Positions 9,825 to 20,830 of a stretch of DNA of 64,000 nucleotides are shown piece after piece. Position numbers and translations under genes: made by a program. Every line of letters starts with the position of its first letter. Within the stretch, counting starts at the first letter, position 1. The stretch is from contig NZ_VFPU01000001.1 of the NCBI RefSeq assembly GCF_006716885.1, positions 2,046,001-2,110,000 on the forward strand. Reading direction: 5' to 3'. The notes beneath the pieces were generated by a model. That model saw only the letters and a program-made list of their open reading frames with translations. It did not search any database and was not told where the DNA came from. This DNA comes from Ornithinimicrobium humiphilum (GTDB lineage Bacteria > Actinomycetota > Actinomycetes > Actinomycetales > Dermatophilaceae).

Positions 9825-10442
9825 TCAGCCCCCGGCCCGCGCCCGACGGGCCGCGAGGGCCAGCACGGCCACCAGCATCGGGCCGTTGTGCACCTGGCCC
9901 GCGAGGATCGCCGAGACCGCGTCGGACAGGGAGATCCAGCCCACCGGCATACCCGCCTCCTCGTGCTCGCGCTCGTGGCGCTCGTCCTCCGGCACGTCGG
10001 AGAGCCCGGTGGCGACGAAGACGGTGATCCGCTCCCCCAGGCTGCCCGGGGACGGCGTGAGGGTGAGCAGCTCCTCCCACTCCTCGGCGCGCAGGTCCGC
10101 CTCCTCCGCGAGCTCGCGACGCGCGGCCTCGACCGGTGGCTCGCCCTCGACGTCGAGCAGGCCGGCGGGCAGCTCCCAGTCCTCGGCGCCGACGGGGTGG
10201 CGGTACTGCCGCAGCACGAGGATCTCGGGCTCGCCGCGGTCCTCGCGCACGGCGAGGACGGCCACCGCCCCCGGGTGCTCGAGGAAGTCGCGCACCGCGA
10301 CCCCGGCGTCGCCGAGGTCGACGCGCTCGGTCAGCACGTCCCAGACACGACCGGCGAAGGCGACCTCCCGCGAGAGGACCGGGCGCCGGCCCTCGACGTC
10401 GCGCAGGTCGGACGCCGTGAGACGGGGCGCGTCGAGGGTCAT
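9825..10442 (-). CDS. NUDIX hydrolase, ADP-ribose pyrophosphatase type
   Basis: This likely hydrolyses ADP-ribose or a related nucleoside diphosphate sugar. The 205 residues contain the Nudix box around residues 107-130, [20 protein letters not shown] followed by EADL. The REL-EE metal-binding core is present, and the preceding strand [19 protein letters not shown] is typical of ADP-ribose pyrophosphatases. It follows pyrG by 7 nt on the same strand. The pyrG-NUDIX pair corresponds to Rv1699-Rv1700 in Mycobacterium tuberculosis, which supports the ADP-ribose assignment. Confidence 0.92.
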   Translation of the reverse strand: MTLDAPRLTASDLRDVEGRRPVLSREVAFAGRVWDVLTERVDLGDAGVAVRDFLEHPGAVAVLAVREDRGEPEILVLRQYRHPVGAEDWELPAGLLDVEGEPPVEAARRELAEEADLRAEEWEELLTLTPSPGSLGERITVFVATGLSDVPEDERHEREHEEAGMPVGWISLSDAVSAILAGQVHNGPMLVAVLALAARRARAGG

Positions 10443-10449
10443 GCGCGGC

Positions 10450-12144
<1,695 letters not shown>

Positions 12145-12152
12145 GGGCTACC

Positions 12153-12158
12153 AGTCTA
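12153..12158 (-). promoter_or_regulatory. Candidate -10 box (leaderless) for pyrG
   Basis: TAGACT is 8 nt upstream of the pyrG GTG and there is no ribosome-binding site between them. This suggests pyrG has its own promoter separate from the long upstream operon. Confidence 0.5.
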
Positions 12159-12213
12159 CGTGACCCGAGGGGGTGCCGACGGCCGACACCCCGCCCACCT
12201 CCGGAGGCATCGC

Positions 12214-13359
12214 TCAGACCCCCCGGTATGCGGTCAGCGCGGCCTCGAGCTCGTCCTCGCGGTCGGGCAGCTGCGCGGACCGCGCACGGGCGAGGCGGCG
12301 CAGGTCGGCGCGCAGCTCGGGGCTGGTGAGCACCCGGTCCAGGGCGTCGGCGAGCTCGCGCGCCCGCTCCGGTCCCGGCTCGGCACCGACGAGCAGACCC
12401 GCGTCGCCGACGACGGTGCGCGTCCCGCCGACGTCGGTGGCGACGACGGGCGCGCCCGCGTGGATGGCCTCCTGGATCCAGACCGGCTGGCCCTCCCACC
12501 GGGCGGCGGACACGACGACGTCGGCCGCCAGGAGCAGGTCGGGCAGGTCCGCGCGGTGCCCGAGGAGCCGCACGTCGGTGAGCTCGTGGGCCGCGGTGAT
12601 GCGCGCCTCGAGGGCTGCGCGGGCGGGCCCCTCCCCCGCGACCACGACGACGGGCGGCGGGCCGGTGTGCCCCTGCCCGTGCCACCGGGCCGTGAGCAGG
12701 TCGACCGCGTCGACGAGGGTGACCTGGTCCTTCTGGCTGCTGAGCCGGCCGGCGTTGACGACCAGCGCGACGTCGTCGTCGGGCGCCAGGCCCAGCCCCC
12801 GGCGGACGCGTGCCCGGATGCTCCGACGCTCCTCCTCGGTGACCGCCACCGGGACGGGCGCCGCGACGACCGCCAGGCGCGGTTCGCGGGCGCCGGCCCG
12901 GGCGGCCCGCTCCAGGAGGTCGGGCGAGACGCCCAGCACCAGGTCGGCCCCGTGCGCCACCACCTGCTCGAGGACGGCGTAGACGGTCCGCGCGGCCCGG
13001 CCCTCAGGAGGAGCGTTGTGGCTGGTCACGACGAGGCAGGGTCGCTGGCCCCGCGCCACCTTGCGGGCGGTCACCGCCAGCGCCCCGGCCCGCAGCCCGT
13101 GGGCGTGGACCACGTCGGCCCCCTGCAGGACGCCGCGCAGCAGCTGCACCGACCGCCGGTCGCGCACCGGGTGGGGGCGGGAGCCGATCGGCACCTCGAA
13201 CCAGGTCACGCCCTCCGCGGGGCGGCCCAGGGAGGCGACGACCGGGGACGGGCAGGCCACGACGACGCGGAGGCCCGCGGCCCCGAGGCTCTCGGCCAGC
13301 GAGCGCACGTGCGTGCCGACCCCACCGGCGACCATCCCCATGACGAGCAGCACCTTCAT
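12214..13359 (-). CDS. Glycosyltransferase, GT-B fold (group 1/GT4)
   Basis: This is a retaining GT-B glycosyltransferase of 381 residues. It begins MKVLLVMGMVAGGVGTHVR, a typical acceptor-side Rossmann start. Its donor-side half carries EAIHAGAPVVATDVGGTRTV, the E-x7-E-like sugar-nucleotide motif region. The donor and acceptor are unknown. The ATG overlaps the stop of the MurJ-like gene (ATGA), so the two are translationally coupled. Together with the MurJ-like flippase and the MraY/WecA-like gene it forms a small module that could build and flip a lipid-linked glycan. Confidence 0.88.
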   Translation of the reverse strand: MKVLLVMGMVAGGVGTHVRSLAESLGAAGLRVVVACPSPVVASLGRPAEGVTWFEVPIGSRPHPVRDRRSVQLLRGVLQGADVVHAHGLRAGALAVTARKVARGQRPCLVVTSHNAPPEGRAARTVYAVLEQVVAHGADLVLGVSPDLLERAARAGAREPRLAVVAAPVPVAVTEEERRSIRARVRRGLGLAPDDDVALVVNAGRLSSQKDQVTLVDAVDLLTARWHGQGHTGPPPVVVVAGEGPARAALEARITAAHELTDVRLLGHRADLPDLLLAADVVVSAARWEGQPVWIQEAIHAGAPVVATDVGGTRTVVGDAGLLVGAEPGPERARELADALDRVLTSPELRADLRRLARARSAQLPDREDELEAALTAYRGV

Positions 13360-15014
13360 GACCTCATCCTCTCCACGATCTCGCGCCAGGTGCTCGGTGA
13401 GAGGACGCGCAGGCCGAGGGCGGCCAGGGCGAGGACGACGACCCCGGCGACCACCGCGCCACCGAGGACGTCGAGCCAGCGCACGGCCGGGTCGGGCAGG
13501 ACCAGCTCGACGACGGCCAGCCCCGCGCCCGCGCCGACGAGGGCGGCCAGCCCGCCGCGCACGACCCCCTGGACGACTTCCGGGCCCCAGGCGCGCACGA
13601 CCTCGACGAGCAGCAGCACCCCGGCCACCGTCATCCCGACGCTGGACCCCACGGCGAGGAGGAGAAGGGTGCGTGCGGCGTCGGAGCCGGGCGCGACCAG
13701 CAGCAGCGGCAGCAGCCCGGCGACCGCCCACCCCAGGCACGCGGCCGCCGCGGCCCGCGCCGGCGACCCGAGGGCGTAGAGGGCACGGGTGCAGACGGCG
13801 ACCAGGGCGAAGCCGACCAGGCCCGGCGCCAGCGCGGCGAGCGTGGTCGGCAGCGCGTCGAGGGCGGCCCTGCCGGCGCCGTCCGCACCGACGTCCAGCA
13901 GCAGGAAGCCGACGCCCACGTGGGCCCGCAGCCCCACCAGGACGGCGGCGGCGACCACGGACACGGCGACGGAGAGGACCAGCGCCCGTCGCAGGACCGG
14001 GACGGCCTCGGCCCGGGCGCCCGTGAGCCGCGGGAAGGCGACGGTCGCCAGAGGCACGACCAGGACGGCGTAGGGCAGCAGGTAGGCGGTCTGGGTGTAG
14101 GTCCACACCGTCAGGGCGGCGACGCCGGTGGCGGCGTTGGCCAGCAGGAGGACCACCACCGTGGTCAGCTGCTGGGCGCCCACGACGGCGATCCCGGCGA
14201 GCGCGAGGGCCCCGGCGCGCCGGCCCGTGCCGGCCGGGAAGCGCCAGGTCGGCCGCCAGCGCACGCCGAGGCGTGCCGAGGGGATCAGGAGCGGCAGGCT
14301 GAGCGCGGCCACCCCGAGCGTGGTGCCGCCGGCCAGCAGCCAGACCGCTCGCGCGGGGAGTGCGACCAGCGGGTCTCCCGCGTCGTAGGCGGCGCCGAAG
14401 AGCAGGTAGACGGCGATCACCACGACGCTGGACAGCAGCGGCGCCAGGGCGGCCGCCAGGAACCGCCGGTGCGCCTGGAGGACGCCCGCGAGCACGATGC
14501 CGACGCCGTAGAGGACGAGCTGGGGGGCGAACAGGACGAGCATCAGACGCGCCGCGTCGAGGGCGGCGCGGGGGTCGCACCCGTCAGGGGTGCCGAGGAG
14601 CCACAGCGTGACGGGGCCGGCCGCCACGGCGACGAGCGCGGCCAGCGGGAGCAGGACGGTGAGCGCCCAGGTCAGCAGCGCCGACGCCGTGCGGTCGGCG
14701 CTGTCCTCGTCACCGCGCTGCAGGTGGCCCGCGACCAGCGGCACCGCGACGGCGGCGAGCGCTCCGCCGGCCGCCACCTCGAAGAGGACGTTGGGCACCT
14801 GGTTGGCCGTGACGTAGACCTCGCCCACGCAGGTCGCGCCGACCGAGCCGGAGAAGACGAACCAGCGGACCAGGCCCACCGCCCGGGCGGCGAGCGTGAC
14901 CGCCGCGACCAGCCCGGCCGCCGCCAGCATCCCCTGGGCCGAGAGCCGGGGGCTGGGCGACTCCCCCGGCCGTGGCGTGCCCGGGCCCCCGCCGGCCGGT
15001 CGGCCGATGGTCAC
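13356..15014 (-). CDS. MurJ/MVF-family lipid flippase
   Basis: This is a polytopic membrane protein of 552 residues with roughly 14 hydrophobic segments, belonging to the MOP superfamily (MurJ/MviN, Wzx). The first helix region, AARAVGLVRWFVFSGSVGAT, is typical of MurJ. Charged residues typical of the MurJ cavity cannot be placed without an alignment. Its position between an undecaprenyl-phosphate sugar transferase-like gene and a glycosyltransferase suggests it may flip a different lipid-linked sugar rather than lipid II. The GTG start was chosen for the 4-nt overlap with the upstream gene. The frame is open further upstream but overlaps that gene. Confidence 0.85.
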   Translation of the reverse strand: MTIGRPAGGGPGTPRPGESPSPRLSAQGMLAAAGLVAAVTLAARAVGLVRWFVFSGSVGATCVGEVYVTANQVPNVLFEVAAGGALAAVAVPLVAGHLQRGDEDSADRTASALLTWALTVLLPLAALVAVAAGPVTLWLLGTPDGCDPRAALDAARLMLVLFAPQLVLYGVGIVLAGVLQAHRRFLAAALAPLLSSVVVIAVYLLFGAAYDAGDPLVALPARAVWLLAGGTTLGVAALSLPLLIPSARLGVRWRPTWRFPAGTGRRAGALALAGIAVVGAQQLTTVVVLLLANAATGVAALTVWTYTQTAYLLPYAVLVVPLATVAFPRLTGARAEAVPVLRRALVLSVAVSVVAAAVLVGLRAHVGVGFLLLDVGADGAGRAALDALPTTLAALAPGLVGFALVAVCTRALYALGSPARAAAAACLGWAVAGLLPLLLVAPGSDAARTLLLLAVGSSVGMTVAGVLLLVEVVRAWGPEVVQGVVRGGLAALVGAGAGLAVVELVLPDPAVRWLDVLGGAVVAGVVVLALAALGLRVLSPSTWREIVERMRS

Positions 15015-15820
15015 GACGGTCGGCCCCAGCGGTCCAGGCGCCGGAGCACCGGGGTGGAGTCGATGACCTGGCTGAAGCTGACCCGCTCGCTGGCGAGCGT
15101 CAGCGCCGTGACGACGGCCAGGGCCGCCCACCGGCCACGCGTGCCCAGTGCCCGCGCCGCCGCGACGCCCACGGCGGCCCCCAGCGGGTTGGCCCCGGTG
15201 TCACCGAGCATCGTGGTGCCGCGCAGGTCGTCACGGAGGACGACCGCGGCGGACCCGGCCGTGGCCCCCGCTGCGGGGCTGCCGGCCAGCGCGAGCGGCA
15301 GCGCCGGGGCGAGGAAGACCTTGAGGGCACGGCCCGGACGGAGGTCGAAGAGGTTGGCCAGGTTGGCGGACCCGGCGACCAGCCCAGCACCCGCCAGCGT
15401 CGCCAGCGGGTCGTGGCGCCCCTGGCGCCGGTCCACCCAGGCGCAGGCGGCCAGGCCGGAGCCGGCGAGGAGGGCGATCTTGAGGGCCCCGGTGGTCACC
15501 TCCCCCCGGCGCAGCGCCGTGAGGTGACCGCGCAGACCCTTCGCCGCGGTCGCCGACCCGGCGAGGTCGTCGGCCGCCCCTGCGACGGCGGCGCCCGCGA
15601 CGGCCAGCGCGGCCGGGGGGTCGAGGAGGACCAGCGGCGCGGTGGTGCCGGCCGCCAGGGCGAGCCCCTCGACGAGCGTGACGGTGTCGCCGGCGTGGTT
15701 GGTGCGCTCCCACCGCCGGCTGCCGCCCGGGAGCCGTCCGGCGCGGTGCAGGGCGAGGACCCCGGCGGTCGCCGCGGCGGCGGTCGCGGCGCACAGCGCG
15801 GCGGTCGGCAGGGCTCTCAC
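15011..15820 (-). CDS. MraY/WecA-like polyprenyl-phosphate sugar-1-phosphate transferase homologue
   Basis: This membrane protein of 269 residues, rich in Ala and Leu, shows the hallmark sites of the MraY/WecA family. NHAGDTVTLVEG comes after the first helices, AGAADDLAG carries the catalytic Asp pair, and NLANLFDLRPGRALK stands for the NxxN-D loop. TMLGDTGANPLG is the late conserved loop. It is shorter than MraY (about 360 residues), with fewer helices, so its substrate is uncertain. It overlaps mctB upstream and the MurJ-like gene downstream by 4 nt each. The motifs are seen; activity on a polyprenyl phosphate is inferred. Confidence 0.8.
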   Translation of the reverse strand: MRALPTAALCAATAAAATAGVLALHRAGRLPGGSRRWERTNHAGDTVTLVEGLALAAGTTAPLVLLDPPAALAVAGAAVAGAADDLAGSATAAKGLRGHLTALRRGEVTTGALKIALLAGSGLAACAWVDRRQGRHDPLATLAGAGLVAGSANLANLFDLRPGRALKVFLAPALPLALAGSPAAGATAGSAAVVLRDDLRGTTMLGDTGANPLGAAVGVAAARALGTRGRWAALAVVTALTLASERVSFSQVIDSTPVLRRLDRWGRPS

Positions 15821-16926
15821 GGCGCCGAGGTGCTCGTCGCCCCGTCGCCCGCCGGGTCCCCGACGAAGCCGTCGTCGCCGCCCTCGTCGTCGGTGCCGTC
15901 GGCCGGCCCGGTCTCCTCGGGCAGGGGGACGGCGACGCCCGGGGCGCGCACCGGGGGCATGGCCGGCAGCGGCTCGTCGGCGCCCCGTCCGAGGCCGTAG
16001 TGGCCGGACTCCTCCTGGAGCTCCCAGGCCAGCCCGAGGGCCGCGGCGATCTGCCCCGAGAGGTGCTCGACGTTGTCGACCGTCGACACGCGGTCGGCGA
16101 GGTCGCGGTCGTCGCGCACGGCGGCGACGAGCGGATCGAGGGTGTCCTCGCCCTCGGCCGGCGGCCGCTCCGTGCCCGTGCCGGTCACCACCAGCGGGAC
16201 CCCGAGCTCGCCCAGGCCGTCGACGAGGTCGAGACGGAGCGCGAGGGCGCGCTGCCCGTCCTCCTCCTGCGCGGCGGCGGCGTCGAGGTCGCCGCCCACG
16301 ACGACGAGCGCGTCGGAGGGACGGCGGTCGGTGAAGGCGTCGACGGTGCCTCCGCGCCAGGTGAGCTCGACCAGGCCGGCGTCCTCCAGCTCCGCACCGG
16401 CGGTGATCCAGGCGCCCAGCCTCCCGGGCTGGTCGGCGCCGGCCAGCACCGCGGCGAGCACGGTGGCGGTGGTCGGGCTCGTGCCCTCGCGGGGCGCCGG
16501 GACCTCCAGGGTCTCGGCCAGTCGCGTCAGCAGCTCCTCGTCGGGGGTGGGACCGGCCCAGTCCTCGGACACCTCCACGGTGAGGCCGACCTGGCCACCG
16601 GCGCGGTCCAGCTGGCGCTCGAGCTGCTCCAGGACGTTGCGGTCGGCGCCCGGGAAGATCACGACGCCGACGCGGACCCCCTCGAGGGTGCCGTCGAGGG
16701 CCCGCCCGGCGGTGCGCTCCAGGGCGCGCTCGCGCGCCTCGGCGCGCTGGTTGGCCAGGTCGACCTCGTTGCGCAGCTCGGTGCGCTCGGCGCGCAGCTG
16801 GCTGACCTCCCCCTCGAGGGTGGAGGACAGGCCCTCGCGCAGCGGGCCCGCTCCCAGCACGATCCCCACCGCGAGCGCGATGAAGACGGCGACGAGCGAG
16901 ACCAGGTGGTATCGGAAGTCGATCAA
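15817..16926 (-). CDS. mctB: MctB-like copper transport / outer protein (Rv1698 family)
   Basis: This 369-residue protein starts MIDFRYHLVSLVAVFIALAVG, the family's diagnostic N-terminal transmembrane segment. A coiled coil follows (about residues 35-75, EGEVSQLRAERTELRNEVDL), then an alpha/beta periplasmic domain and an acidic, low-complexity tail. In M. tuberculosis the homologue was described as mycobacterial copper transport protein B. Its role in non-mycobacteria without an outer membrane is unclear, so the copper function is only by homology. It abuts the steA stop with no gap. Confidence 0.86.
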   Translation of the reverse strand: MIDFRYHLVSLVAVFIALAVGIVLGAGPLREGLSSTLEGEVSQLRAERTELRNEVDLANQRAEARERALERTAGRALDGTLEGVRVGVVIFPGADRNVLEQLERQLDRAGGQVGLTVEVSEDWAGPTPDEELLTRLAETLEVPAPREGTSPTTATVLAAVLAGADQPGRLGAWITAGAELEDAGLVELTWRGGTVDAFTDRRPSDALVVVGGDLDAAAAQEEDGQRALALRLDLVDGLGELGVPLVVTGTGTERPPAEGEDTLDPLVAAVRDDRDLADRVSTVDNVEHLSGQIAAALGLAWELQEESGHYGLGRGADEPLPAMPPVRAPGVAVPLPEETGPADGTDDEGGDDGFVGDPAGDGATSTSAP

Positions 16927-18108
16927 CTAGAACAATCCCTCGATCCAGGCCCAGACGTCGTCCCATCGTACGGCGAGGACGCCGAAGAAGGCCCGACCTC
17001 CGGGGGTGGCCAGCAGCGCTGCGACCAGCGCCGACAGGCCGGCGAGCGCCAGCCAGAGCAGGGAGAGGCTGGAGATGCGGGAGCGGTAGAGCAGGCTCAC
17101 GCCCTTGGCGTCGACGAGCTTGCTGCCGACGCGCAACCGGGTGAGGAAGGTGCTGGCCATACCCTGGCGCCCCTTGTCGAGGAACTCGACGAGCGTGGCG
17201 TGCGTGCCGACGGCGACGATGAGCTCGGCGCCCTTGTCGTCGGCGAGCAGCATCGCGATGTCCTCGCTGGTGCCGGGCGCCGGCAGCACCTTGGCGTCCT
17301 CGATGCCGAGCGCCTGCACCCGCTCCAGGCCGGGGGCCCGACCGTCGCGGTAGGCGTGGACGACGAGCTCGGCACCGCAGGTGAGGCCCGCGTCGGACAC
17401 CGAGTCCATGTCGCCGACGATGAGGTCGGGGCGCAGCCCCTGCTCCAGGAGCGCGTCCGCGCCGCCGTCGACCCCGATGAGGATGGGCCGGGCCTCGCGG
17501 ATGAACGGGCGCAGGGTCTGCAGGTCCTCCTTGTAGTGGTAGCCGCGCACCACCACGAGGACGTAGCGGCCGGTGAGGTCCGTGCGCAGCTCGGGCAGGC
17601 CGATGCCGTCGATGAGCAGCTCGCGCTCGGCGCGGACGTAGTCCATGGTGTTCTGGGAGAACGCCTCGATCTGCGCCGAAAGGTTGGCGCGCGCGTCCTG
17701 CATCTGCGAGGCGACCAGCGCGGGCGTCAGCCGCACCCCGCGCGCCACGACGGAGCCGTCGACGACGAGCTCGGACCCCTCGACGACCGCCAGCGTCCCC
17801 TCGGGCAGGCGCATGACCTCCGGGCCGCACATGTCCACGACCGGGATCCCGGCGTCGAGGAGGATCTCCGGCCCGCGGTTGGGATAGGCGCCGGTCGTGC
17901 TGGGCGCGGCGTTGACGACGGCCGCGGGCGAGCAGGCGACCAGCGCGAAGGCGCTCACCTGGTCGAGGTCGTCGTGGTCGATGACCGCGATGTCACCGGG
18001 CTGCAGGCGCTTGGTGAGGTCCTTGGTCCGGGGGTCGACCCGGAGCGGCCCGGACACGGGCCCGACGGGCTCGCGCGGGCCCCTGCGGGTGGGTCCCGGG
18101 GCGGTCAT
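16927..18108 (-). CDS. steA: SteA-like septation protein (Rv1697 family)
   Basis: This 393-residue protein belongs to the family of Corynebacterium SteA, a cytokinetic-ring partner of SteB. The centre has a thiamin-pyrophosphokinase-like fold (VDGGADALLEQGLRPDLIVG then DMDSV). The C-terminus has one transmembrane helix (about 345-368, LSLLWLALAGLSALVAALL). MctB is the SteB-like neighbour, so the SteA-MctB pairing is kept here. The ATG overlaps the recN stop (ATGA). Conserved residues suggest ligand binding, but enzymatic activity is not established. Confidence 0.87.
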   Translation of the reverse strand: MTAPGPTRRGPREPVGPVSGPLRVDPRTKDLTKRLQPGDIAVIDHDDLDQVSAFALVACSPAAVVNAAPSTTGAYPNRGPEILLDAGIPVVDMCGPEVMRLPEGTLAVVEGSELVVDGSVVARGVRLTPALVASQMQDARANLSAQIEAFSQNTMDYVRAERELLIDGIGLPELRTDLTGRYVLVVVRGYHYKEDLQTLRPFIREARPILIGVDGGADALLEQGLRPDLIVGDMDSVSDAGLTCGAELVVHAYRDGRAPGLERVQALGIEDAKVLPAPGTSEDIAMLLADDKGAELIVAVGTHATLVEFLDKGRQGMASTFLTRLRVGSKLVDAKGVSLLYRSRISSLSLLWLALAGLSALVAALLATPGGRAFFGVLAVRWDDVWAWIEGLF

Positions 18109-19874
18109 CCGGCCATCGTCGCACGTCGCGACAGCAGCTCGCGGGCGTGCTCCAGCGCGGCGTCGGAGTCGGCGACCCCGCCGAGCATGCGGGCCAGCTC
18201 GGCCTCCCGCTCGGCACCCTCCACGGCCACGACCCCGCTGCTGGTGACCTGTCCGTCGGTGCTCTTGCGCACGACGAGGTGGCGGTCGGCGTAGGCGGCC
18301 ACCTGGGCCAGGTGGGTGACGACGAGCACCTGGGCGGTCCGGGCCAGCGTCGCCAGCCGGGCGCCGAGGTCGAGGGCGGCGCTGCCGCCGACGCCCGCGT
18401 CGACCTCGTCGAAGACGTAGGTGGGGACGGTGCCGTCGCCGCAGACGAGCTCCAGGGCGAGCATGACGCGGGAGAGCTCGCCGCCGGAGGCCGCACGCGT
18501 GACCGATCGGGCCGGTGCCCCCGGGTTGGCGGCGAGGCGGATCTCCACCTCGTCCAGGCCGTGCGGGCGCGGGCGGACGGAGCGACCGTCCTCGAGCACG
18601 ACGGTCGCGGCCGCCCCGCCGTCGCCGTCCTCGGCGTCGCCGGAGACCCACCGCGGCTCCACGCGGACGCTCACCTCGGCGCTGCCCATGGCGAGGTGGG
18701 ACAGCTCGCGGGTCACCGCGGCCCCCACGCGCTCCGCGGTCGCCGTGCGGGCCGCGGTGAGGGCGGCCCCGGTCCGCGCGACCTCCTGACGGAGGGCCTC
18801 GGTGGACCGTCGCAGCTCGGCGAGGTCGTCGTCGGAGACGTCGATCTCGGCCAGCTCGTCCGCGAAACGGCGGGCCAGTGCGAGCATCTCGGTCGTGGAC
18901 CCGCCGTACTTGCGCAGCACGGCGGTGAGGTCGGCCCGGCGCTGGTGCACCTCCGCGAGCCGCTCCTCGTCGACCTCGACGGCCGTGCCGTAGGAGGCCA
19001 GGTCGGCCGCGAGGTCGGAGCCCAGGTAGGCGAGCTCGTCGAGGCGGCCACGCAGCGCCGCGAGCTCCTCGTCGTGCGCGGCGGCGGGCCCGAGCGCGGC
19101 ACCGGCGGTGGCGAGCAGGGCGGTCACGCTGGGCTGGTCGGGGCCGGGGTCGTCGCTGCCGACGAGCGCGTCGTGGGCGAGGAGCGCCGCGGACCGGAGC
19201 TCCTCGGCGTGGGTCAGGCGCTCGGACTCCGCCCGCAGGCGGTCCTCCTCGCCCTCCTCGGCGTCCACGGCCTCGATCTCCTCCAGGGCACCACGGAGCA
19301 TGCCCACGCGCACGGCCCGCTCGGCGGCGGTGCGGGTGAGCTCCTGCAGCCGGGCGACCGAGGCCCGCCAGGCCTCGTAGGCCCGCTCGTAGGCGCCGCG
19401 CGCCTCGGCGACCTCGCTCCCCCCGGCGGTGTCGAGGAGCAGCCGGTGCTGGTCGGCGTCTCGCAGGCGCCACTGGTCGGCCTGGCCGTGGACGGCCACG
19501 AGGTGCTCGCCGATCTCCGCGAGCACGGCGACCGGAGCGGCCCGTCCGCCGACATGGGCGCGCGAGCGTCCCCCCGCCGCGACGGAGCGCACCAGGAGCA
19601 GGCCGTCCGTCGCGTCTCCCCCGGCCTCCTCGGCGCGCACGGCCGCGGGATGGGTCGCGGGCACGTCGACCTCACCCTCGACGACGGCCTGCGGGGTGCC
19701 GGCCCGGACCATGCCCGCGTCGGCGCGCGCACCGAGCAGGAGCCCGAGGCCGCTGACGACCATCGTCTTGCCGGCTCCGGTCTCGCCCGTGATGACGTTG
19801 AGTCCGTCGGAGAGCTCCAGCTCGGCGTCGTCGATGACGCCCAGCCCCTGGATGCGGATGCGGCGCAACGTCAT
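18105..19874 (-). CDS. recN: DNA repair protein RecN
   Basis: This SMC-like ATPase acts in double-strand break repair. The 589 residues have Walker A GETGAGKT at positions 30-37, a central coiled coil of about 300 residues, the ABC signature SGGELSRVMLALEL, and Walker B TYVFDEVDAGVGG. The start is an ATG that overlaps the nadK stop. The tlyA-nadK-recN-steA-mctB order matches Rv1694-Rv1698. Translational coupling at each junction implies one transcript. Confidence 0.97.
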   Translation of the reverse strand: MTLRRIRIQGLGVIDDAELELSDGLNVITGETGAGKTMVVSGLGLLLGARADAGMVRAGTPQAVVEGEVDVPATHPAAVRAEEAGGDATDGLLLVRSVAAGGRSRAHVGGRAAPVAVLAEIGEHLVAVHGQADQWRLRDADQHRLLLDTAGGSEVAEARGAYERAYEAWRASVARLQELTRTAAERAVRVGMLRGALEEIEAVDAEEGEEDRLRAESERLTHAEELRSAALLAHDALVGSDDPGPDQPSVTALLATAGAALGPAAAHDEELAALRGRLDELAYLGSDLAADLASYGTAVEVDEERLAEVHQRRADLTAVLRKYGGSTTEMLALARRFADELAEIDVSDDDLAELRRSTEALRQEVARTGAALTAARTATAERVGAAVTRELSHLAMGSAEVSVRVEPRWVSGDAEDGDGGAAATVVLEDGRSVRPRPHGLDEVEIRLAANPGAPARSVTRAASGGELSRVMLALELVCGDGTVPTYVFDEVDAGVGGSAALDLGARLATLARTAQVLVVTHLAQVAAYADRHLVVRKSTDGQVTSSGVVAVEGAEREAELARMLGGVADSDAALEHARELLSRRATMAG

Positions 19875-20830
19875 ACCTCGCCTCCGCGGTGACGGCCGGG
19901 AGCCGGGCGCACGAGACCGGCCTGCGCCGCGGGGCCGCGCCACCCGGTGACGGGCAGCGCGAACTTGGCCACGATGCGGTCGGTGAAGGGCTCCTCGGAG
20001 AAGCGGACGAGACGCACCGGGGTGGCGCTGCGGCGCACCTCGACCCGGGCGCCGGGAGGCAGCTCGACGGTGCGGCGGCCGTCGCACCACATCACGCCGT
20101 GGACGTGGGAGTGCGGGACGACCTCGACGGCGAGCCGGGTGTCGGGGCCGAGCACGAGGGGCCGGGCGAACAGGGCGTGGGCGGAGATGGGGACGAGCAG
20201 CAGGGCCTGCACCTGGGGCCAGACCACCGGGCCGCCGCCCGAGAAGGCGTAGGCCGTGGAGCCGGTCGGCGTGGACATCACCACGCCGTCGCAGCCCCAC
20301 GTGGACAGCGGGCGGCCGTCGACCTCGACGGCGACCTCGAGCATGCGTTCGCGCGCCGACTTCTCGACGGAGGCCTCGTTGAGCGCCCAGTTCTGGGCGA
20401 CGACGCGGTTCTCGTGGAGGACGTCGACCTCGAGGGTCATCCGCTCCTCCACGTGGTAGCGGGCGCCCACGATGCGCTCGACCACGGTCTCGATGTCGTC
20501 GCGCTCGGCCTCGGCCAGGAAGCCCACCCGGCCCATGTTGACCCCGAGCAGCGGGACCCCGGCCGGCCGCGCGATCTCGGCGCCGCGCAGGATCGTGCCG
20601 TCGCCGCCGAAGACGACCACGAGCTCGTAGCCCGTGGCGTCGACGTGGGAGGGGACGGGCGACTTGGGGCTCACGACCCGGTCGGTCGGCACCGTCTCGT
20701 GGGTCGGCGGTGCCTCCGGCACGACCTCGACCTCGATGCCGTGCCCGGCCAACCGCTCCGCGAACTCCTCGGCCAGGTCGGGCACCTCGGGGCGCGTCGG
20801 GTGCGTCACCAGCATGATGCGACGGGTCAC
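19871..20830 (-). CDS. nadK: NAD kinase
   Basis: This enzyme phosphorylates NAD to NADP; actinobacterial forms can use polyphosphate as well as ATP. The 319 residues show the GGDG motif in VVFGGDGTILRGAEIA, NEASVEKSAR, and STPTGSTAYAFSGGGP. The C-terminal tail, rich in Arg, Gly and Pro, is not part of the fold. The GTG start gives a GTGA overlap with tlyA. The upstream extension of this frame lies inside tlyA and is not used. Confidence 0.96.
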   Translation of the reverse strand: MTRRIMLVTHPTRPEVPDLAEEFAERLAGHGIEVEVVPEAPPTHETVPTDRVVSPKSPVPSHVDATGYELVVVFGGDGTILRGAEIARPAGVPLLGVNMGRVGFLAEAERDDIETVVERIVGARYHVEERMTLEVDVLHENRVVAQNWALNEASVEKSARERMLEVAVEVDGRPLSTWGCDGVVMSTPTGSTAYAFSGGGPVVWPQVQALLLVPISAHALFARPLVLGPDTRLAVEVVPHSHVHGVMWCDGRRTVELPPGARVEVRRSATPVRLVRFSEEPFTDRIVAKFALPVTGWRGPAAQAGLVRPAPGRHRGGEV

